From: an uncultured SAR86 cluster bacterium
Lineage (GTDB): Bacteria; Pseudomonadota; Gammaproteobacteria; Magnimaribacterales; D2472
Reading direction: 5' to 3'
Assembly: GCA_902583575.1 (NCBI GenBank)
Contig: CACHWY010000003.1
Coordinates: 132,540 to 196,539, forward strand
DNA length: 64,000 nucleotides
The notes under the pieces were generated by a model. The model did no database searches. It saw only the letters and a program-made list of their open reading frames with translations, and was not told the origin of the DNA. This document shows positions 53,775 through 63,301 of the stretch, one piece after another. Position numbers and translations under genes: made by a program. Position 1 is the stretch's first letter; each line of letters opens with the position of its first letter.

Positions 53775-54440
53775 ATGAAGTATTCTTTATTATTTTTTGC
53801 TCTACTAGGCCTTTCAGTTGGTTTGGGTGCAGCTGATGATAAATCCAAAGGAATACAAATGCCAGAAACTTTCATATCAGGCGATCCTGATAAAGGGTCT
53901 ACGTTAGTTGAATCTTGTGTTGCTTGTCATGGTGTTGATGGAAATAGTATTAGTACAGATTGGCCCAAGCTTGCTGGACAAAATCAAAAATATTTACTTG
54001 AAGAACTAAAACATTTTAGAGATGGAGAGAGAAATAATGTTTTAATGATGGCGGTAATCCCATACTTGCAAACATTAAGTGATCAAGATTTATTAGATAT
54101 AGCTGCTTTTTATTCCAAATATAATACTAATGTGGGACAGGCCAAAAATGACGAGGAATTACTTGCATTAGGGACTCAATTATATAGATTTGGTGATATT
54201 AAAAAACAGATACCAGCTTGTACATCTTGTCATGCAGTTTATGGTCAAGGCAATAGACTTGCTGGATATCCCGTTATAGCTGGACAGCAAATCGGCTACT
54301 TAACTTCTACTTTAAAAGCTTATAGATCAAAAGAAAGAAATGCTGGAGAATCTTCTTTAGTAATGCAAGCAATCGCAGAAAATTTAAGTGATTATGAAAT
54401 CGATGCTTTAGCAAATTATATGCACGGATTATACGAATGA
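53775..54440 (+). CDS. dihaem cytochrome c4
   Basis: This 221-residue periplasmic protein has a signal peptide (about 1-20, ending GLGAA) and two class I cytochrome c domains with haem-binding C48VAC-H52 and C149TSC-H153; probable axial Met residues lie in VLMMAV and SLVMQAI. Cytochrome c4 carries electrons to terminal oxidases, here probably the aa3 oxidase. It overlaps dsbA by 4 bases. Confidence 0.94.
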   Translation: MKYSLLFFALLGLSVGLGAADDKSKGIQMPETFISGDPDKGSTLVESCVACHGVDGNSISTDWPKLAGQNQKYLLEELKHFRDGERNNVLMMAVIPYLQTLSDQDLLDIAAFYSKYNTNVGQAKNDEELLALGTQLYRFGDIKKQIPACTSCHAVYGQGNRLAGYPVIAGQQIGYLTSTLKAYRSKERNAGESSLVMQAIAENLSDYEIDALANYMHGLYE

Positions 54441-55060
54441 GGAATTTTATGAAAACTAGTTACAAATTTTTACTTTTATTTATTTTTACAGTTTCAATGC
54501 AAGCAGAATATAGGCTGGGAGTAGATTATGTTTTAATAGATAATCCATTACCAGTTAAAAGAGATGGCGTCGTAGAGGTTACAGAATCTTTTTGGTATGG
54601 CTGTGGAGCATGTTATTCATTTGAATCTTCAATTAATGCCTGGGCTGCAAAACAGGATGATGACGTAAAACTAACTAAGATGCCTATAACATGGGGGGCG
54701 ATTCACCAACTCCATGCATCTCTTTACTATACAATTGAGGCATTAAAATTAGATCCTTCTACCCATTCTGCAGTTTTTGTAACGATTCATAAAGAGGGTA
54801 ATTTTTTACAAAATATCAAAGCAATACAAAACTTTTTAGAAAAATTTGGAGTAGCACCAGAATTATCTGAACAGTATTTAAATTCATTTGCGGTAAAACA
54901 AAGAGTTAACAGGGGAATAAAATATGCACGACAGTTAAAGGTCGCAGCTGTTCCTCAAATGATAGTTGATGGAAAATATATGATTCAAAACAAAGGCTCT
55001 TTTTCAGACATGCTTAAAGTTGTTGATCATGTTGTTGAGCTTCAAAAACCAAATAGTTAG
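54437..55060 (+). CDS. dsbA: thiol:disulfide interchange protein DsbA
   Basis: This 207-residue periplasmic thioredoxin-fold oxidase has a signal peptide (about 5-23). The active site is C56-G-A-C59 rather than the common CPHC, so its redox potential may differ. The cis-Pro loop is AAVPQMIV. A start at residue 5 (MKTSYK) is equally likely. It lies between cytochrome c4 and the cupredoxin gene and works with DsbB. Confidence 0.93.
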   Translation: MRNFMKTSYKFLLLFIFTVSMQAEYRLGVDYVLIDNPLPVKRDGVVEVTESFWYGCGACYSFESSINAWAAKQDDDVKLTKMPITWGAIHQLHASLYYTIEALKLDPSTHSAVFVTIHKEGNFLQNIKAIQNFLEKFGVAPELSEQYLNSFAVKQRVNRGIKYARQLKVAAVPQMIVDGKYMIQNKGSFSDMLKVVDHVVELQKPNS

Positions 55061-55067
55061 ATTAATT

Positions 55068-55655
55068 ATGAAGAACAAAATCCTTTTAATAATTCTTCCG
55101 TTATGTTTCTTATTACTTTTTAATGGCAAGAAATACGATGAAGCTGTAAAAGATAGATTAAATCTGCCTGTTAAATTATGTCTTGAAGGTGAAGATTGTG
55201 GAACTAGCTCCCAAGCTAGCGAACCAACTATGGTTGCTCAAGTTGCTGTCGAAAAGGTAGAACTTTCTGAAGGTTCAGAGCATACCGTAAAGATGCTTAA
55301 TTCTGGGGAAGGTGGACAGATGATATTTGAACCTGCTGTAATAAAAGTCTCTAAAGGAGATACTATTCATTTTAAATTAGTAGACCCAGCACATAATTCA
55401 GCATCTATTGATGGAATGATACCTGCAGGAGCTAATTCATGGGCCGGAGAACTTAATCGAGATATTAGCGTAACCTTAGATACGGAAGGTATTTATGTTT
55501 ATCAGTGCGATCCTCATGTCATGATGGCTATGATTGGAGTTATTCAAGTAGGCGAAGCTGTAAATATGAATCAAATTAAAGAAGCTTCTAAAAATTTAAA
55601 GCCTTCATTTATAATGAATGCAGAAAGAATAGATACATATTTAAGTCAGCTTTAA
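55068..55655 (+). CDS. pseudoazurin-like cupredoxin with N-terminal anchor
   Basis: This 195-residue protein has an uncleaved-looking membrane segment (about 4-19) and a linker of about 60 residues. A type 1 copper domain at roughly 83-163 carries ligands H109, C147, H150 and M155, whose spacing is that of pseudoazurin (H40, C78, H81, M86). About 30 C-terminal residues are extra. It probably carries electrons in the periplasm while membrane-bound. The frame reaches 16 codons further upstream, but ATG 55068 avoids overlap with dsbA. It overlaps ubiK by 4 bases. Confidence 0.88.
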   Translation: MKNKILLIILPLCFLLLFNGKKYDEAVKDRLNLPVKLCLEGEDCGTSSQASEPTMVAQVAVEKVELSEGSEHTVKMLNSGEGGQMIFEPAVIKVSKGDTIHFKLVDPAHNSASIDGMIPAGANSWAGELNRDISVTLDTEGIYVYQCDPHVMMAMIGVIQVGEAVNMNQIKEASKNLKPSFIMNAERIDTYLSQL

Positions 55656-55882
55656 TCTTTTTCTAATTCTGAGAGTCTATCTTCTAGATCATTGATTATT
55701 CTCTCAAGATTTTTATATTTTGATTTTTTAATATAGCCACTTTGTTCAATAAGGTTTTCAATTTCAGGCGATATTTTTTCTTCAATATTTGAAATGATAT
55801 CTTTGGGAATAAATTTACTGAAACTTTTTAATTCTTTTTCAATGATGCTTTTAATAGCTTCTGATAAATCTTTATCACTCAT
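55652..55882 (-). CDS. ubiK: ubiquinone biosynthesis accessory factor UbiK
   Basis: This 76-residue helical protein of the YqiC/BMFP family has an amphipathic N-terminal half and a C-terminal coiled coil (KYKNLERIINDLEDRLSELEKD) that mediates trimerisation. UbiK binds UbiJ and lipids in the soluble Ubi complex. The call rests on length and on the characteristic C-terminal coil. It is the last gene of the long - strand unit and overlaps the phosphatase gene by 8 bases. Confidence 0.75.
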   Translation of the reverse strand: MSDKDLSEAIKSIIEKELKSFSKFIPKDIISNIEEKISPEIENLIEQSGYIKKSKYKNLERIINDLEDRLSELEKD

Positions 55883-56591
55883 ATTTGTTCTCTATTATTT
55901 TCGGTAATACATCCCAAGATTTAAATTCATCAGGTTTAGGAAAATCTTGAGACCATTTTTCATTATTATTATTAAACCATAATGTGTCTATACCAAGATT
56001 ATAAGCGCCTAAAATATCATTTATCTGATGATCTCCAATATGAAGTATTTGATCAAAACTTATATCATCAACGAACTCTATAGCTTTATCAAAATGAGCA
56101 CGATTTGGTTTGCTATCTCTTGCCTCTAAAGAACTAATTGCAAATTTAAAGTATTTACCAATTTTAAATTTATACACATCAGCATTACCATTAGTTAATA
56201 TTCCTAACACATATTTTTTTGATAAAAAATCTAGAGCCTCTTCAACCCCATCAAATAATTCGATTTCATGCCTTTTATTAATAAATATATTAAATGCCTC
56301 GTCTACAATTTCATCTCTTAAATTAGATGGAGTTATATGGCTGATTTTTTTTCTAAAAATCTCTTTTCTTAATTTGCTTATATCCCATTCGATGCTTGCG
56401 TCTTCTTTTATAAGCTCTTCTCTTAGAGAAAGGAAGTCATTGAAATCTCCCCATTGAACTTCACCAACTTTATCTTCAATCCATTTTCTAGTATCAATCT
56501 CAGCTTTTAAAATAGTAGGCCGGTTATCCCAAAGAGTATCATCCAGATCGAAGGTTATCATTTTGATCTTTTTACTTATTTTTTTTAACAT
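55875..56591 (-). CDS. HAD-superfamily phosphatase, YigB-like
   Basis: This protein of up to 238 residues has motif I FDLDDTLWDN (Asp15 and Asp17), motif II ILTNGN, and motif III/IV KPNRAHFDKAI with HIGDHQINDILGA. The subfamily IA cap domain lies between. E. coli YigB, an FMN/sugar-phosphate phosphatase, is encoded next to xerC, as here. The start may instead be ATG 56561 (MITFDLDD), which would remove the overlap with the upstream gene. Confidence 0.85.
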   Translation of the reverse strand: MLKKISKKIKMITFDLDDTLWDNRPTILKAEIDTRKWIEDKVGEVQWGDFNDFLSLREELIKEDASIEWDISKLRKEIFRKKISHITPSNLRDEIVDEAFNIFINKRHEIELFDGVEEALDFLSKKYVLGILTNGNADVYKFKIGKYFKFAISSLEARDSKPNRAHFDKAIEFVDDISFDQILHIGDHQINDILGAYNLGIDTLWFNNNNEKWSQDFPKPDEFKSWDVLPKIIENKYE

Positions 56592-56910
56592 ATGCCCAAC
56601 TCTTCCTACCTGATTCTAAAGTTACTTCTACTCTTTTATAATCATCAACCTCATACCCATCTGCTTTTAGTAATTCATCTGATGTAATCTTAAATACAGT
56701 GCCTATAACTTTGTCTTTTTCATTGCCGGTATATGAAAGAATGGGATGAAATTTTTTATCACTTACTTCAAGTACAACCTCATCTGTAATTTCTACCTCT
56801 TTTAAAGTAAATTTTTCAAGAGTATCTTCAGTACCATCGAGAAGGCGACCAAAATTTTTTAATTGAACATTTTGTTGTCTTAGCGTTCCATAAGAGAATA
56901 AATATTCCAT
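56572..56910 (-). CDS. gamma-glutamylcyclotransferase-like (AIG2) protein
   Basis: This 112-residue protein begins MEYLFSYGTLRQQNVQL, the YGTLR substrate-binding motif of the AIG2/GGACT beta-barrel fold. TVFKITSDELLKADGYE supplies the conserved Glu and nearby residues, followed by YKRVEVTLESGRKSWAYV. Such enzymes cyclise gamma-glutamyl amines or are uncharacterised. A longer frame back to 56970 lies inside xerC and is unlikely. The start overlaps the xerC stop by a few bases with AAGAGC upstream. Confidence 0.8.
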   Translation of the reverse strand: MEYLFSYGTLRQQNVQLKNFGRLLDGTEDTLEKFTLKEVEITDEVVLEVSDKKFHPILSYTGNEKDKVIGTVFKITSDELLKADGYEVDDYKRVEVTLESGRKSWAYVKKNK

Positions 56911-56911
56911 T

Positions 56912-57808
56912 TTATTTTTTTGCTCTTGGGTGAGCTTGATCATAAATTTTAACCAAGTGTTGATAATCAAGCTTGGTATATATTTGAGTTGTAGATAAAG
57001 AGCTATGACCTAATAATTCCTGAATTGTTCTAAGATCGCCGCTGGATTCAAGCATATGAGTAGCAAAGCTATGTCTTAACATATGCGGGTGAATAGGAGG
57101 TAGGCCTTGTTTAGTAGCCATTTTCTTAAGTCTTAATTGAACACTTCTTATACTTAATCTAGCTCCTTTTGAATTTAGAAACAGCGCATCACTCTTGGTT
57201 AAAATCTTATCTCTTTCAATAATCCAATTATTAATAGCATTTACTGCAAATTTACCTAATGGGACTATTCGAGTTTTAGCCCCTTTACCAAGGATCCTTA
57301 AAAAAGTCATATCTTCTTCAAAATCCCCCATATTTATATTTACAGTTTCAGATACCCTTAATCCCGAAGAGTACATTAATTCAACTATTGCCATATCTCT
57401 AATTTCAATGAGATTTGATGGTTTAAAATTTAATAGTTGCTCAACATCTTCAGGAGAAAGAACCTCAGGAAGATTGCTCGGAGATTTGGGAGCTGATACC
57501 AACTCAAAAGGAGAAGATTCGATTAAATTATTCTTTTTTAAAAATCTAAAAAAACCTTTTGCAGAAGATAAATGTCTTTGAATGCTCCTTGGATTATTAT
57601 CTTGTGAATAAAGATTGCCTATCCAAGCAGAACAAATTTCATTATTAATCTCAGAATAATTAGAAAGATTTAGATCATCAATGAATTTAGCAAGCTTTTT
57701 TAAGTCTCTTTCATAAGCGCTAGTAGTATTTTTAGATAAATTTTTTACTTGAGAAACAAATATTAAATATTCTTTTATGTCATTAAGAATAAAACTGGTG
57801 TTATTCAT
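56912..57808 (-). CDS. xerC: tyrosine recombinase XerC
   Basis: This 298-residue recombinase resolves chromosome dimers at dif with XerD. The N-terminal SAM-like core-binding domain (about 5-90) is followed by the catalytic domain with Arg in SSGLRVSE, Lys in [22 protein letters not shown] (His and Arg), LGHSSL (His) and the nucleophile Tyr in TTQIYTKLD. The DUF484-xerC-HAD order places it as XerC rather than XerD. Confidence 0.95.
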   Translation of the reverse strand: MNNTSFILNDIKEYLIFVSQVKNLSKNTTSAYERDLKKLAKFIDDLNLSNYSEINNEICSAWIGNLYSQDNNPRSIQRHLSSAKGFFRFLKKNNLIESSPFELVSAPKSPSNLPEVLSPEDVEQLLNFKPSNLIEIRDMAIVELMYSSGLRVSETVNINMGDFEEDMTFLRILGKGAKTRIVPLGKFAVNAINNWIIERDKILTKSDALFLNSKGARLSIRSVQLRLKKMATKQGLPPIHPHMLRHSFATHMLESSGDLRTIQELLGHSSLSTTQIYTKLDYQHLVKIYDQAHPRAKK

Positions 57809-57811
57809 AAA

Positions 57812-58444
57812 TTATAAAGCTAACTTTTTTTCTAATACATCTCTTATATATTGAATAAATGTAGTATCTTCATCTCCTAAATATTTGGCCCTATCCAAAC
57901 TACCTAATTTTAAAAGCCCAATTTCTTTTTCTAAAATAATTACTGCGATCACCATTGATTCAATCTTATTATCACCAAATAAAATATCCGCCTTCTCAGA
58001 AGAAAATGAACCACAATGAATAGCACCTTTGTGCAATGAAAGGCCTGTTTCCTTTTCAATTTTATCTATATCTTTATTTTTATAAAATTTAAGCAAACAT
58101 TTATCAACATTAAAGTCATTGCTAAAGCTTTCTTCTACAGTTTTAACTATCTCTTTTTTAGAACTGGATTCTAATATCTTTAATGTAAGATCTTTGGATT
58201 TATTAAAAAGATCCTCATTTATTGATGCGGTATCAATAAAAGATGTTAGTAAATCTATTAAGTTTTTGTGTTCATCTCTTAATTTAAGCACTTGCCTTTC
58301 TAGCAAAGAGGAAGCTTTACTAGAAGAGTGTTTAAATTTTAATTCTCCCACCAATGATTCTCTTGATTCAAAAAAATCCAGATTATCTAATAGGAATAAT
58401 TCGACTTCTTTTGGATCTAATTTTTTACTCATTAGTAGTCCCAT
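57812..58444 (-). CDS. DUF484 family protein
   Basis: This 210-residue protein has an N-terminal LDPKEVELFLLDNLDFFESRESLV segment, a Glu/Lys-rich helix (SLLERQVLKLRDEHKNLIDLL) and a GAF-like C-terminal half (VDKCLLKFYK ... GLLKLGSLDRAKYLGDEDTTFIQYI). The family occurs between dapF and xerC in Gammaproteobacteria and has no firm function. It overlaps dapF by 20 bases. A start at residue 5 (MSKKLDPKEV) is likely. Confidence 0.88.
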   Translation of the reverse strand: MGLLMSKKLDPKEVELFLLDNLDFFESRESLVGELKFKHSSSKASSLLERQVLKLRDEHKNLIDLLTSFIDTASINEDLFNKSKDLTLKILESSSKKEIVKTVEESFSNDFNVDKCLLKFYKNKDIDKIEKETGLSLHKGAIHCGSFSSEKADILFGDNKIESMVIAVIILEKEIGLLKLGSLDRAKYLGDEDTTFIQYIRDVLEKKLAL

Positions 58445-59201
58445 GGTATATAAAGTTGGATGGCCCAGTCATTAATATACCATTTTTATTTCCCTTAAAA
58501 CTTAATTCCCCACCCATAGAAATAATCTTCACTTTATTTTTAGTTAATGATTTTGATGCTACACACAAAGCTGCAGACCCACAAGATAGAGTTTCTCCAG
58601 TACCATTTTCATATGTTCTAATATGAATATCTTCTTTAGATTTACTAAATATAGAAAGATTTATATCTAAATCTTTAATTATCTTATATAGCTCTTGATA
58701 TATTGAATCAAGATCAACTTTTTCTATAGATGGCAACTCTATGCATAAATGATTATTTCCTATATTGGATAGGAAAAATTTTCTTTTTATTTTTTTATTT
58801 ATTTTTTGTTCTAAACTTTTATCATGGATTGAAGAAGGTAAATTGACTAAGACTGATACCTTTCCTTTTTGTTTTGGAATGCATTCTAAATCCATGTATT
58901 TTGTTTGAACCAAGATATTTGAAATAGGCATAAATTTATTTTTCCAAATATATGATGCTGCACACCTAATACCATTTAGACACATACCAGCCTCTGATCC
59001 ATCTGAATTATAAAATCTTACAAAAAAACTGCATTGATCTTTTGTTGGGAGCCCAACATAAATTAATTGATCAAAGCCTACACCTTTATTTCTATCTGAG
59101 ATTTTCTTTATAAAACTTTTTTTAATTTTAAGTTCTTGTTCGATTGAATTTACAATAACAAAGTCATTTCCATTCCCATGCCATTTCTCAAATTCAACCA
59201 T
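58425..59201 (-). CDS. dapF: diaminopimelate epimerase
   Basis: This 258-residue enzyme converts LL-DAP to meso-DAP for lysine and peptidoglycan. The two catalytic Cys are C74 (in GMCLNGIRC) and C207 (in GTGETLSCGSAA). The residue after the first Cys, normally Gly (MCGNG), is Leu here, and the second motif has SAAL in place of TGA-type sequence. WHGNGNDFVIV at the N-terminus is normal. It overlaps lysA by 8 bases. Confidence 0.93.
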   Translation of the reverse strand: MVEFEKWHGNGNDFVIVNSIEQELKIKKSFIKKISDRNKGVGFDQLIYVGLPTKDQCSFFVRFYNSDGSEAGMCLNGIRCAASYIWKNKFMPISNILVQTKYMDLECIPKQKGKVSVLVNLPSSIHDKSLEQKINKKIKRKFFLSNIGNNHLCIELPSIEKVDLDSIYQELYKIIKDLDINLSIFSKSKEDIHIRTYENGTGETLSCGSAALCVASKSLTKNKVKIISMGGELSFKGNKNGILMTGPSNFIYHGTTNE

Positions 59202-60432
59202 TTAGATCAACCTCATTTCTAATCAAGTCCTCAAAAGATTCCCTTTTTCTAATAACGGTATATTGATTATTATCAACTAATATCTCTGGAGCCCTAACCC
59301 TAGAGTTATAGTTTGATGACATAACAAAACCATATGCTCCAGCAGTTTTAATAGCTAGAATATCTCCTTCAGAAGCATTCATTTCATGGTCTTTCGCTAG
59401 AATATCTGATGATTCGCATACTGGACCTACAATAGTCCATTTTTTAGTATCAGAATCATTTTGTTTAAGGTTCCAGATATCATGTTTTGCATCATATAAG
59501 GCAGGTCTTAATAGATCATTCATAGCAGCATCTACTACTAAGAAGTTATCTTTAATGTATTCTACTTTTGTAAGCAATATGCCAGCATTACCAGTAATAC
59601 TTCTTCCCGGTTCTAATATTATCTTTTCATTTCTATCTTTTAATTCTTCTTCAATTGTAGATACTAAATCATCAGGTGATGGAGTTTTGTCATTGTTATA
59701 AGGGATGCCAAGTCCTCCACCCAGGTCTAAAAATTTTAATTCATTTCCTGTTTTATCTATTTCCTCAGCAAGCTGCCTAATATTTATGGCCGTTGATTTA
59801 TAACTCTGAAGATCTCCTATTTGAGAGCCAATATGACACGCTAAACCAATAAGCCTTAAATGTTTTGAGCCATAGATATACTTACCTAATTTCAGAACAA
59901 GATCATTCGGTGATATGCCAAACTTATCTCCTTTCCTTCCTGTTTTAATATATTCATGTCCACCAGAATCAACCTCGGGATTAAATCTTATAGCAACGTC
60001 AACAACTTTATTATTCTCTGAAGCTATTTTTTCAATTCTAAATAATTCAGATTCTGACTCAATATTAAAAGAAAGTATTTCATTATTTATACCTTCTAAT
60101 ATTTCTTTATTTGATTTTCCGACACCTGAAAAAATTATTTTTTTTGGATTTGTTTTAATATGGAGCGCTCTTTGAAGTTCCCCTCCCGAAACAATATCAA
60201 AACCACAATCTTTTTCTTTTAGGATATTTAAGATAGAAATGTTGCTAAGAGACTTTACAGAAAAACATATTAAGTTATCTTTTTTTTGAAAGGCATTTTT
60301 ATAAACATCGATATGTCTCTCTATAGTCTTTTTTGAATAAACATATGCAGGAGTGCCAAACTCTTTCGCTATTTCTTGAAGATTAATCTCTTCACAGAAA
60401 AGTTCACTGTTTTTATATAGAAAGTAATCCAT
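59194..60432 (-). CDS. lysA: diaminopimelate decarboxylase
   Basis: This 412-residue fold-III PLP enzyme makes lysine from meso-DAP. The PLP Lys is K60 in CFSVKSLSNISIL. CHIGSQIG, LDLGGGLGIPY, EPGRSI and the C-terminal GPVCESSDILA supply the cofactor and substrate sites; AGAYGFVMSSNYNSR is also typical. It lies between lptM and dapF, the common gammaproteobacterial order. Confidence 0.96.
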   Translation of the reverse strand: MDYFLYKNSELFCEEINLQEIAKEFGTPAYVYSKKTIERHIDVYKNAFQKKDNLICFSVKSLSNISILNILKEKDCGFDIVSGGELQRALHIKTNPKKIIFSGVGKSNKEILEGINNEILSFNIESESELFRIEKIASENNKVVDVAIRFNPEVDSGGHEYIKTGRKGDKFGISPNDLVLKLGKYIYGSKHLRLIGLACHIGSQIGDLQSYKSTAINIRQLAEEIDKTGNELKFLDLGGGLGIPYNNDKTPSPDDLVSTIEEELKDRNEKIILEPGRSITGNAGILLTKVEYIKDNFLVVDAAMNDLLRPALYDAKHDIWNLKQNDSDTKKWTIVGPVCESSDILAKDHEMNASEGDILAIKTAGAYGFVMSSNYNSRVRAPEILVDNNQYTVIRKRESFEDLIRNEVDLNG

Positions 60433-60445
60433 AAAGTTTAAATTA

Positions 60446-60529
60446 TTAGAATATTAAAGGCCCTTTAACTCCGCAGCTTGAAATAATTAAAAGAATAGAG
60501 AGGCCTAAAGATATTTTATTAATACTCAT
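60446..60529 (-). CDS. lptM: minimal LptM (YifL)-type lipoprotein
   Basis: This is a 27-residue frame from ATG 60529 to TAA 60446; an alternative ATG lies 3 codons earlier. It has a basic N-terminus, a hydrophobic core (ISLGLSILLII), the lipobox ISSC and then GVKGPLIF. CG.KGPL after the lipidated Cys is the hallmark of LptM, which helps oxidise and mature the LPS translocon protein LptD. LptM is usually encoded beside lysA/dapF, as here. The mature part is only nine residues, much shorter than the E. coli protein (67 residues before processing). Confidence 0.82.
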   Translation of the reverse strand: MSINKISLGLSILLIISSCGVKGPLIF

Positions 60530-60575
60530 AAGCAACATTATGGGCAAAAATACCTATTATTTAAACTTTTACATA

Positions 60576-61970
60576 TTAATATTTGTAAGTTTCTTCTTTA
60601 AATGGACCATCTTTTGGAACATTTATATAGTCTGCTTGGTCTTGAGTCAGTTTCGTAACCATACCCCCAAAACCCTCAACCATTAAACTTGCAACCTCTT
60701 CATCAAGTTTTTTAGGAAGAACTTCTACAGTTATCATCTCAGCTTTCTTATCTTCGTCATTTACATTCGCAAAACCCTGTTTATATAAATGTATTTGGGC
60801 AAGGACCTGGTTTGCAAATGAACCATCCATAATTCTGCTTGGATGACCAGTAGCATTTCCTAGGTTTACCAATCTACCTTCTGCTAGAAGAATAATATAA
60901 TTTTTACTTGATAGATCTGGAGTTCCATCCGGAGCTGTATCTCTAAAAATTCTATGCACCTGAGGCTTAATTTCGTCCCAATAATAATTTTCTCTCATGA
61001 AGGCTGTATCTATTTCGTTATCAAAGTGACCAATATTACATACAACAGCTGTATTCTTAAGAGTGCTTAACATTGCTGAATCACACACATTAACATTTCC
61101 AGTTGTGGTGACGACTAAATCAGTATCTTCCATGACTTGCATATTTATATCTTTAGGATCTCTTGTAACAACACCATCTTTGTAACAAGAGACAACAGAA
61201 AAACCATCCATGCAAGCTTGCATTGCACAAATCGGATCTGATTCAACAACGCTAACTATCATTCCTTCTTGAGCTAGACTTAATGCAGAACCTTTACCAA
61301 CATCACCATAACCAATAACAAGACCCTTTTTTCCTGAAAGTAACATATCAGTTCCTCTCTTCAATGCATCGTTTAGACTATGTCTGCAACCATATTTATT
61401 ATCATTTTTTGATTTTGTTACGGAGTCATTAACATTAATAGCTGGTATTTTAAGCTCACCATTTTCAAGCATTTCTTTTAGTCTATGCACTCCAGTTGTA
61501 GTTTCTTCTGATACACCATGAATTGTTTCAAGCATATCTGGAAATTTTTCATGCACCATGGCTGTAAGGTCACTACCATCATCAAGAATCATATTGGCAT
61601 CCCATGGTTTACCATCTTTACAAATAGTTTGTTCTATACACCATTCAAACTCTTCTTCAGTTTCTCCTTTCCAGGCGAATGTTGGAACGCCTCTTGCTGC
61701 CATTGCTGCAGCAGCATGATCTTGCGTTGAAAAAATATTACAAGAAGACCACCTTAATTCTGCGCCTAAGTCTATTAAAGTTTCCATTAGAACTGCAGTT
61801 TGAATAGTCATATGGATACAACCCATGATCTTTGCTCCTGCAAGAGGTTGTTCTGCTCTATATTTTTCTCTTAAAGCCATTAAAGCAGGCATCTCATTTT
61901 CTGCTAGAGAAATTTCTCTTCTTCCAAATTCAGCTAAATTAATATCGGCTACTTTGTAATCATTTTCCAT
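60576..61970 (-). CDS. ahcY: adenosylhomocysteinase
   Basis: This 464-residue NAD-dependent enzyme splits S-adenosylhomocysteine to homocysteine and adenosine. The N-terminal part has [12 protein letters not shown] and [12 protein letters not shown]; the cofactor motif is [14 protein letters not shown]. It ends [24 protein letters not shown], the conserved C-terminal tail reaching the neighbouring NAD site. It follows metK by 25 bases, so SAM synthesis and SAH removal are coupled. This replaces the Pfs/LuxS route used by E. coli. Confidence 0.97.
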   Translation of the reverse strand: MENDYKVADINLAEFGRREISLAENEMPALMALREKYRAEQPLAGAKIMGCIHMTIQTAVLMETLIDLGAELRWSSCNIFSTQDHAAAAMAARGVPTFAWKGETEEEFEWCIEQTICKDGKPWDANMILDDGSDLTAMVHEKFPDMLETIHGVSEETTTGVHRLKEMLENGELKIPAINVNDSVTKSKNDNKYGCRHSLNDALKRGTDMLLSGKKGLVIGYGDVGKGSALSLAQEGMIVSVVESDPICAMQACMDGFSVVSCYKDGVVTRDPKDINMQVMEDTDLVVTTTGNVNVCDSAMLSTLKNTAVVCNIGHFDNEIDTAFMRENYYWDEIKPQVHRIFRDTAPDGTPDLSSKNYIILLAEGRLVNLGNATGHPSRIMDGSFANQVLAQIHLYKQGFANVNDEDKKAEMITVEVLPKKLDEEVASLMVEGFGGMVTKLTQDQADYINVPKDGPFKEETYKY

Positions 61971-61995
61971 TTTATTTTCCTTATATTATTTATAT

Positions 61996-63150
61996 TTACT
62001 GAGAAATTTCTGAAGCTTTATCAGTTTTTTCCCATGAAAGATCTATATCAGTTCTTCCGAAATGCCCATAGGCAGCTGTAGGAAGATAGATAGGTCTTTT
62101 GAGATCAAGCATATTTATTAGACTTTTGGGTCTAAGGTCAAATTTTTCTTCAACAATTTTTTCAATTGCTTCTTTTGAAATTTTTTCACTATTGAATGTG
62201 TTTACATTTATTGAAGTTGGTTTAGCAACACCAATTGCATATGAAACCTGAATTTCACAATAATCAGCAAGACCAGCAGCTACTATATTTTTGGCCACAT
62301 ATCTTGCAGCATAAGCAGCTGATCGATCAACCTTAGATGGGTCTTTCCCAGAAAAGGCACCTCCACCATGCCTAGCCATTCCACCATAAGTATCAACAAT
62401 AATTTTTCTCCCGGTAAGACCACAGTCTCCAACTGGCCCCCCGATAACAAATTTACCTGTGGGATTTATATAAATCTTGGTTGAATCTAGAATCCATTCT
62501 GCTGGAACTATTGGTTTAATAATTTCTTCCATAACCCCTTCTTTAATATCATCCTGAGTAACATCTTCATCATGTTGTGTAGAGAGAACTATTGCTGAAA
62601 GACCCTCTATAGTTTTACCATCATCTGAGTAAATTGCACTTACTTGGCTTTTAGCATCAGGCCTTAGCCATGATAATCCGTTTGCTTTCATTACATCAGC
62701 TTGTTTTTTAACTAATCTATGAGATAGGTCAATAGGAAGCGGCATTAAGGATTCTGTTTCTGTACAAGCATAACCGAACATAAGACCCTGATCACCAGCC
62801 CCTTGTTCTAGATTTTCACCTTCACCTTCTGTTACACCTTGAGATATATCAGGCGATTGCTCAAAAACAAGATTAGTAAACTCACAAGTATCTCCATTAA
62901 AACCATATTCATCAGTGTCATAACCAATATCATTAATTGTTTTTCTAACAACTGGTTCAAGATCTGGGCTTCCAAGAGATGTTATTTCACCAGCAATATA
63001 TACCATATTATTTTTAATCATAGTTTCGCAAGCAACTCTACTATTTGGATCTTCAGCCAAATAAGCATCTAAAACAGCATCTGAAATTTGATCGCATACC
63101 TTATCGGGATGTCCTGCTGAAACAGATTCTGATGTAAATATATAACTCAT
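61996..63150 (-). CDS. metK: S-adenosylmethionine synthetase
   Basis: This 384-residue enzyme makes SAM from methionine and [34 protein letters not shown] and [19 protein letters not shown] are signature motifs. ATG 63150 is preceded by GGGAGAG, a strong ribosome site. It is the first gene of the long - strand unit ending at ubiK and is divergent from tktA over about 151 bases. Confidence 0.97.
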   Translation of the reverse strand: MSYIFTSESVSAGHPDKVCDQISDAVLDAYLAEDPNSRVACETMIKNNMVYIAGEITSLGSPDLEPVVRKTINDIGYDTDEYGFNGDTCEFTNLVFEQSPDISQGVTEGEGENLEQGAGDQGLMFGYACTETESLMPLPIDLSHRLVKKQADVMKANGLSWLRPDAKSQVSAIYSDDGKTIEGLSAIVLSTQHDEDVTQDDIKEGVMEEIIKPIVPAEWILDSTKIYINPTGKFVIGGPVGDCGLTGRKIIVDTYGGMARHGGGAFSGKDPSKVDRSAAYAARYVAKNIVAAGLADYCEIQVSYAIGVAKPTSINVNTFNSEKISKEAIEKIVEEKFDLRPKSLINMLDLKRPIYLPTAAYGHFGRTDIDLSWEKTDKASEISQ

Positions 63151-63200
63151 ATGTTCTCTCCCTAGTTTATTAATGTGAAGAATTATCTTTTAAATAAGAT

Positions 63201-63210
63201 TGTGATCACA
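63201..63210. promoter_or_regulatory. TGTGATCACA palindrome between metK and tktA
   Basis: This perfect 10-bp palindrome lies 51 bases before the metK start in the metK-tktA gap. It could be a regulator half-site pair or chance. No known riboswitch (SAM or SAH type) is recognised in this leader. Confidence 0.3.
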
Positions 63211-63301
63211 GACTGACTATTTTATATCAAAAAAACAAATTTTATCTATGATTTTAACTTCAAAGATATTATTATCCTAGAAAGCAAATGGGGAAATAAA
63301 T

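Noticed and set aside
56911..56970. 20-codon N-terminal extension of the AIG2-like gene
   Set aside because: It lies inside xerC in another frame. The conserved fold begins at MEYLFSYGTLR with a ribosome site just upstream.
63151..63301. Possible SAM or SAH riboswitch before metK-ahcY
   Set aside because: No known SAM/SAH aptamer consensus or convincing multi-stem fold could be recognised by eye. Only a short palindrome is reported.
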